Positions 4,382 to 6,222 of a DNA stretch of 6,222 bases are shown here, one piece after another (positions within the stretch are counted from its first letter, which is position 1; every line of letters starts with the position of its first letter). The DNA comes from Candidatus Brocadiaceae bacterium (lineage in GTDB: Bacteria > Planctomycetota > Brocadiia > SM23-32). The stretch lies in assembly GCA_003551785.1 (NCBI GenBank), contig PUNP01000586.1, positions 1 to 6,222 on the forward strand, in the 5' to 3' direction. The notes under the pieces were generated by a model. It saw only the letters and a list, made by a program, of their open reading frames with translations. It did no database searches and had not been told where the DNA came from. The position numbers and the translations under genes are program-made.

Positions 4382-6222
4382 ATGTCTAATTCTGTCAGAT
4401 GTAGTTTGATCCATTTGAAATGTCTTATGCGGTTGTTTTTGGTTCTCTCCGTTTTAGCAATTTCATGTTTTTTGAGTTCCGGCTGTAATACACTTCCGGC
4501 AGATAGCGCCGTTCTTGTGGATGGGGGGCAAGCGCGCGCAAAATTAATAACGCCGGCAGAACCTCAGGAAGGTGAACGCGCTGCCGCCGAGGAGCTGCTC
4601 GAACATATCAAACTTATGACAGGTGTTGAACTCCCGGTCATGACGGAATATGCCGGAGATGATGGGTTTTACCCCATTTTTATAGGAGCGTCGGCGGATC
4701 CTGCACTTGATCGACTGAGCCTTGCTGAGAAGGATTCCCCCTCTTCTTTCTCAATCCAGGTCGGTGAGGAACGCGCTGACCTGCGTGGGTTGAGCGATGA
4801 AGGCACCCTTTTTGCTGCTTATGAGTTACTCGAGCAGCTCGGTGTACGCTGGTATATGCCGGGAGAACTGGGCAGGGTTGTACCGGAATCCGATACGGCA
4901 GTCATCCAGTATCAGACCATCTCGCAGGCCCCGTCGATGGACTGGAGACATCTGCAGGCCCTCGCTGAGACCGAGTGGATTGCCAGGCAGCGTCTGGGTG
5001 GTGAGCATCGCTCGACCGGTTCTCATGGCTTGATTGGTCTGCCTGCAAGAGGGGCCGCGGGTAACCGCCTTTTTGAAGAACATCCCGAACTTTTTTCCCT
5101 TGTGGACGGCGAACGTGTGGCCCGACAGCACTGCGTATCCAATCCGGAAGCGCTCCGGCGCGTTGTCGAGGCGATAAGAGAAAGGCTGGAAGAGAACCCG
5201 GACACAAAGTATCTGGGGATGGGGCCGCGTGACGGGCACGGGTACTGTGAATGTGAGGATTGTCGTGACCTCGACCGCGATGTCATTGATCCTTTTTACA
5301 GCCAGGTCTCCATGACCGACCGTTACATCTGGTTCTTCAATCAGGTGCTTGATGAACTGGAGGACGATCATCCTGATCTGCATCTGGTCTGGTATGTTTA
5401 CGGCTTGCATATGATGCCGCCGGATATCGAACCGAATCCTCGCATAGTGGGTGTTTTCGCTCCGATCTCGATGGACCGTATTCGCGGTATGGATAATCCG
5501 ATGAGCCCTGACCGGCACGTTTTCCGGTGGCTTATCGATGAATGGGCGGAGACTAATCCTAACGAGATGTACTACCGTGGTTACTACAATAATCTGGCCT
5601 GCCCGGGGTTTCCCAAAACACAGCTTGACCGGGTAAGAAACGAGATACCTGCTATTCATGAAAAGGGGTTGAACGTTATGCGCGTGGAGACCATTCGTCA
5701 ATCCTGGGCCTCCGATCCGATTACTCTTCATGTCGCAGCGCGACTGATGTGGGATGTGGATACCGACGTTGATGCGCTGCTTGAGGAGTTTTACGTGAAA
5801 TTCTACGGGCCGGCCCAGAATCCCATGAAGGAGTATCATGAAGCGCTGGAATCGGCGTTTGCCGATACACCGTATTTTACCGGGTCCAGCTATGTTTATT
5901 TTCCCATTTTTGATCAAGCCCGGCGCGACCTGCTTCGGGGGTTCCTTGAAGAGGCAGAAAACCTCGCTCCCCGGGAGAATGACTGCCTGTATGGCGAACG
6001 TGTCTGGGCAATAAGTCAGGGATTTGAGCGCCTTGAACTCTTCCTGGATATGACAGAGGCCCGCAATTCTCACGATTTCGCAGCGGCCTATGAGAAAATG
6101 CAAGCATATTACGACCTCAGCGATGAACTGTCTGAGTATGAGCTGGAGGTCGATCCGGAAAATTCCAATTGGATACGCCTCGGACGAGACCACCGGCTTG
6201 TCAACCGCCGTGAACGTTCGGA
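4382..6222 (+). CDS. Second DUF4838 domain protein, probable lipoprotein, partial at the window end
   Basis: The frame opens at ATG 4382 and runs 613 codons to the window edge without a stop, so the C-terminus is missing. After a basic 17-residue n-region a hydrophobic stretch ends in FLSSGC (Cys35), a plausible but imperfect lipobox with Ser at -3, suggesting a lipid-anchored protein. Residues about 40-155 form a GH67-N-like domain (AAAEELLEHIKLMTGVELPV; YELLEQLGVRWYMPGELGRVVP). DUF4838 spans about 165-470: SHG (His215), EEHPELFSLVDGER (His234), HCVSN (Cys251), GPRDG then GYCECEDC (Cys289, 291, 294), RVETIRQSW (Glu436, Trp442) and ARLMWDV then LLEEFYVKFYGPAQNPM. A helical segment follows. 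It shares the order of motifs with the preceding protein, but most residues between motifs differ, so they are old paralogs and not a recent duplication. HPE, lost in the first protein, is retained here. Downstream of the first gene by 125 nt, it is probably co-transcribed, subject to the hairpin at 4296-4325. Substrate unknown. Confidence 0.9.
   Translation, partial: MSNSVRCSLIHLKCLMRLFLVLSVLAISCFLSSGCNTLPADSAVLVDGGQARAKLITPAEPQEGERAAAEELLEHIKLMTGVELPVMTEYAGDDGFYPIFIGASADPALDRLSLAEKDSPSSFSIQVGEERADLRGLSDEGTLFAAYELLEQLGVRWYMPGELGRVVPESDTAVIQYQTISQAPSMDWRHLQALAETEWIARQRLGGEHRSTGSHGLIGLPARGAAGNRLFEEHPELFSLVDGERVARQHCVSNPEALRRVVEAIRERLEENPDTKYLGMGPRDGHGYCECEDCRDLDRDVIDPFYSQVSMTDRYIWFFNQVLDELEDDHPDLHLVWYVYGLHMMPPDIEPNPRIVGVFAPISMDRIRGMDNPMSPDRHVFRWLIDEWAETNPNEMYYRGYYNNLACPGFPKTQLDRVRNEIPAIHEKGLNVMRVETIRQSWASDPITLHVAARLMWDVDTDVDALLEEFYVKFYGPAQNPMKEYHEALESAFADTPYFTGSSYVYFPIFDQARRDLLRGFLEEAENLAPRENDCLYGERVWAISQGFERLELFLDMTEARNSHDFAAAYEKMQAYYDLSDELSEYELEVDPENSNWIRLGRDHRLVNRRERS

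Noticed and set aside
4826..6193. Long minus-strand open frame of 455 codons
   Set aside because: It lies entirely within the second DUF4838 gene and is its antisense shadow. The + strand frame carries all the family motifs, a signal sequence and a ribosome binding site, while the minus-strand peptide shows none. The same applies to the 301- and 260-codon minus-strand frames inside the first DUF4838 gene.

Overview
The window looks like a piece of a PVC-group bacterial chromosome, most likely Lentisphaerota or Kiritimatiellota. The inference rests on gene families, not on a marker gene: a one-off pseudopilin-like protein with a [24 protein letters not shown] N-terminus and a C-terminal H-x(n)-DG motif sits beside secreted DUF4838 (alpha-glucuronidase-related) proteins. 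That pairing is typical of these phyla, which carry many such pseudopilins near polysaccharide-degradation genes. No rRNA, tRNA, integrase, transposase or CRISPR array was seen.

Layout, all genes on the + strand. 1-175: leader region with three consecutive hairpin-capable inverted repeats (61-76, 83-115, 116-139), a good sigma70-like promoter (82-111) embedded in the second, and a near-perfect Shine-Dalgarno. 176-1030: pseudopilin-like protein, 284 aa. 1031-1613: 583 nt without a convincing gene, holding hairpins, a repeated 13-mer, an A/T hairpin that reads as a terminator on the minus strand, a weak promoter candidate and a palindrome. 1620-4256: exported DUF4838 protein, 878 aa, with a long beta-rich C-terminal extension. 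4257-4381: short spacer with a perfect 9-bp inverted repeat. 4382-6222: a second, divergent DUF4838 protein with a lipoprotein-like signal, cut off by the window end after 613 codons.

Reading of the whole: the two DUF4838 genes are probably a tandem pair acting on extracellular or periplasmic carbohydrate. One appears to be released by signal peptidase I and the other anchored as a lipoprotein. Both keep the same architecture (GH67-N-like domain, then DUF4838 with a CxCxxC cluster), but their sequences differ strongly, so they probably differ in substrate. The pseudopilin may be a partner of the same locus, but the 583-nt gap and the separate leader suggest an independent transcription unit. 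The enzymatic function of DUF4838 is not settled, so no substrate is assigned. The non-coding structures upstream of the pseudopilin and between genes are the least explained part of the window.
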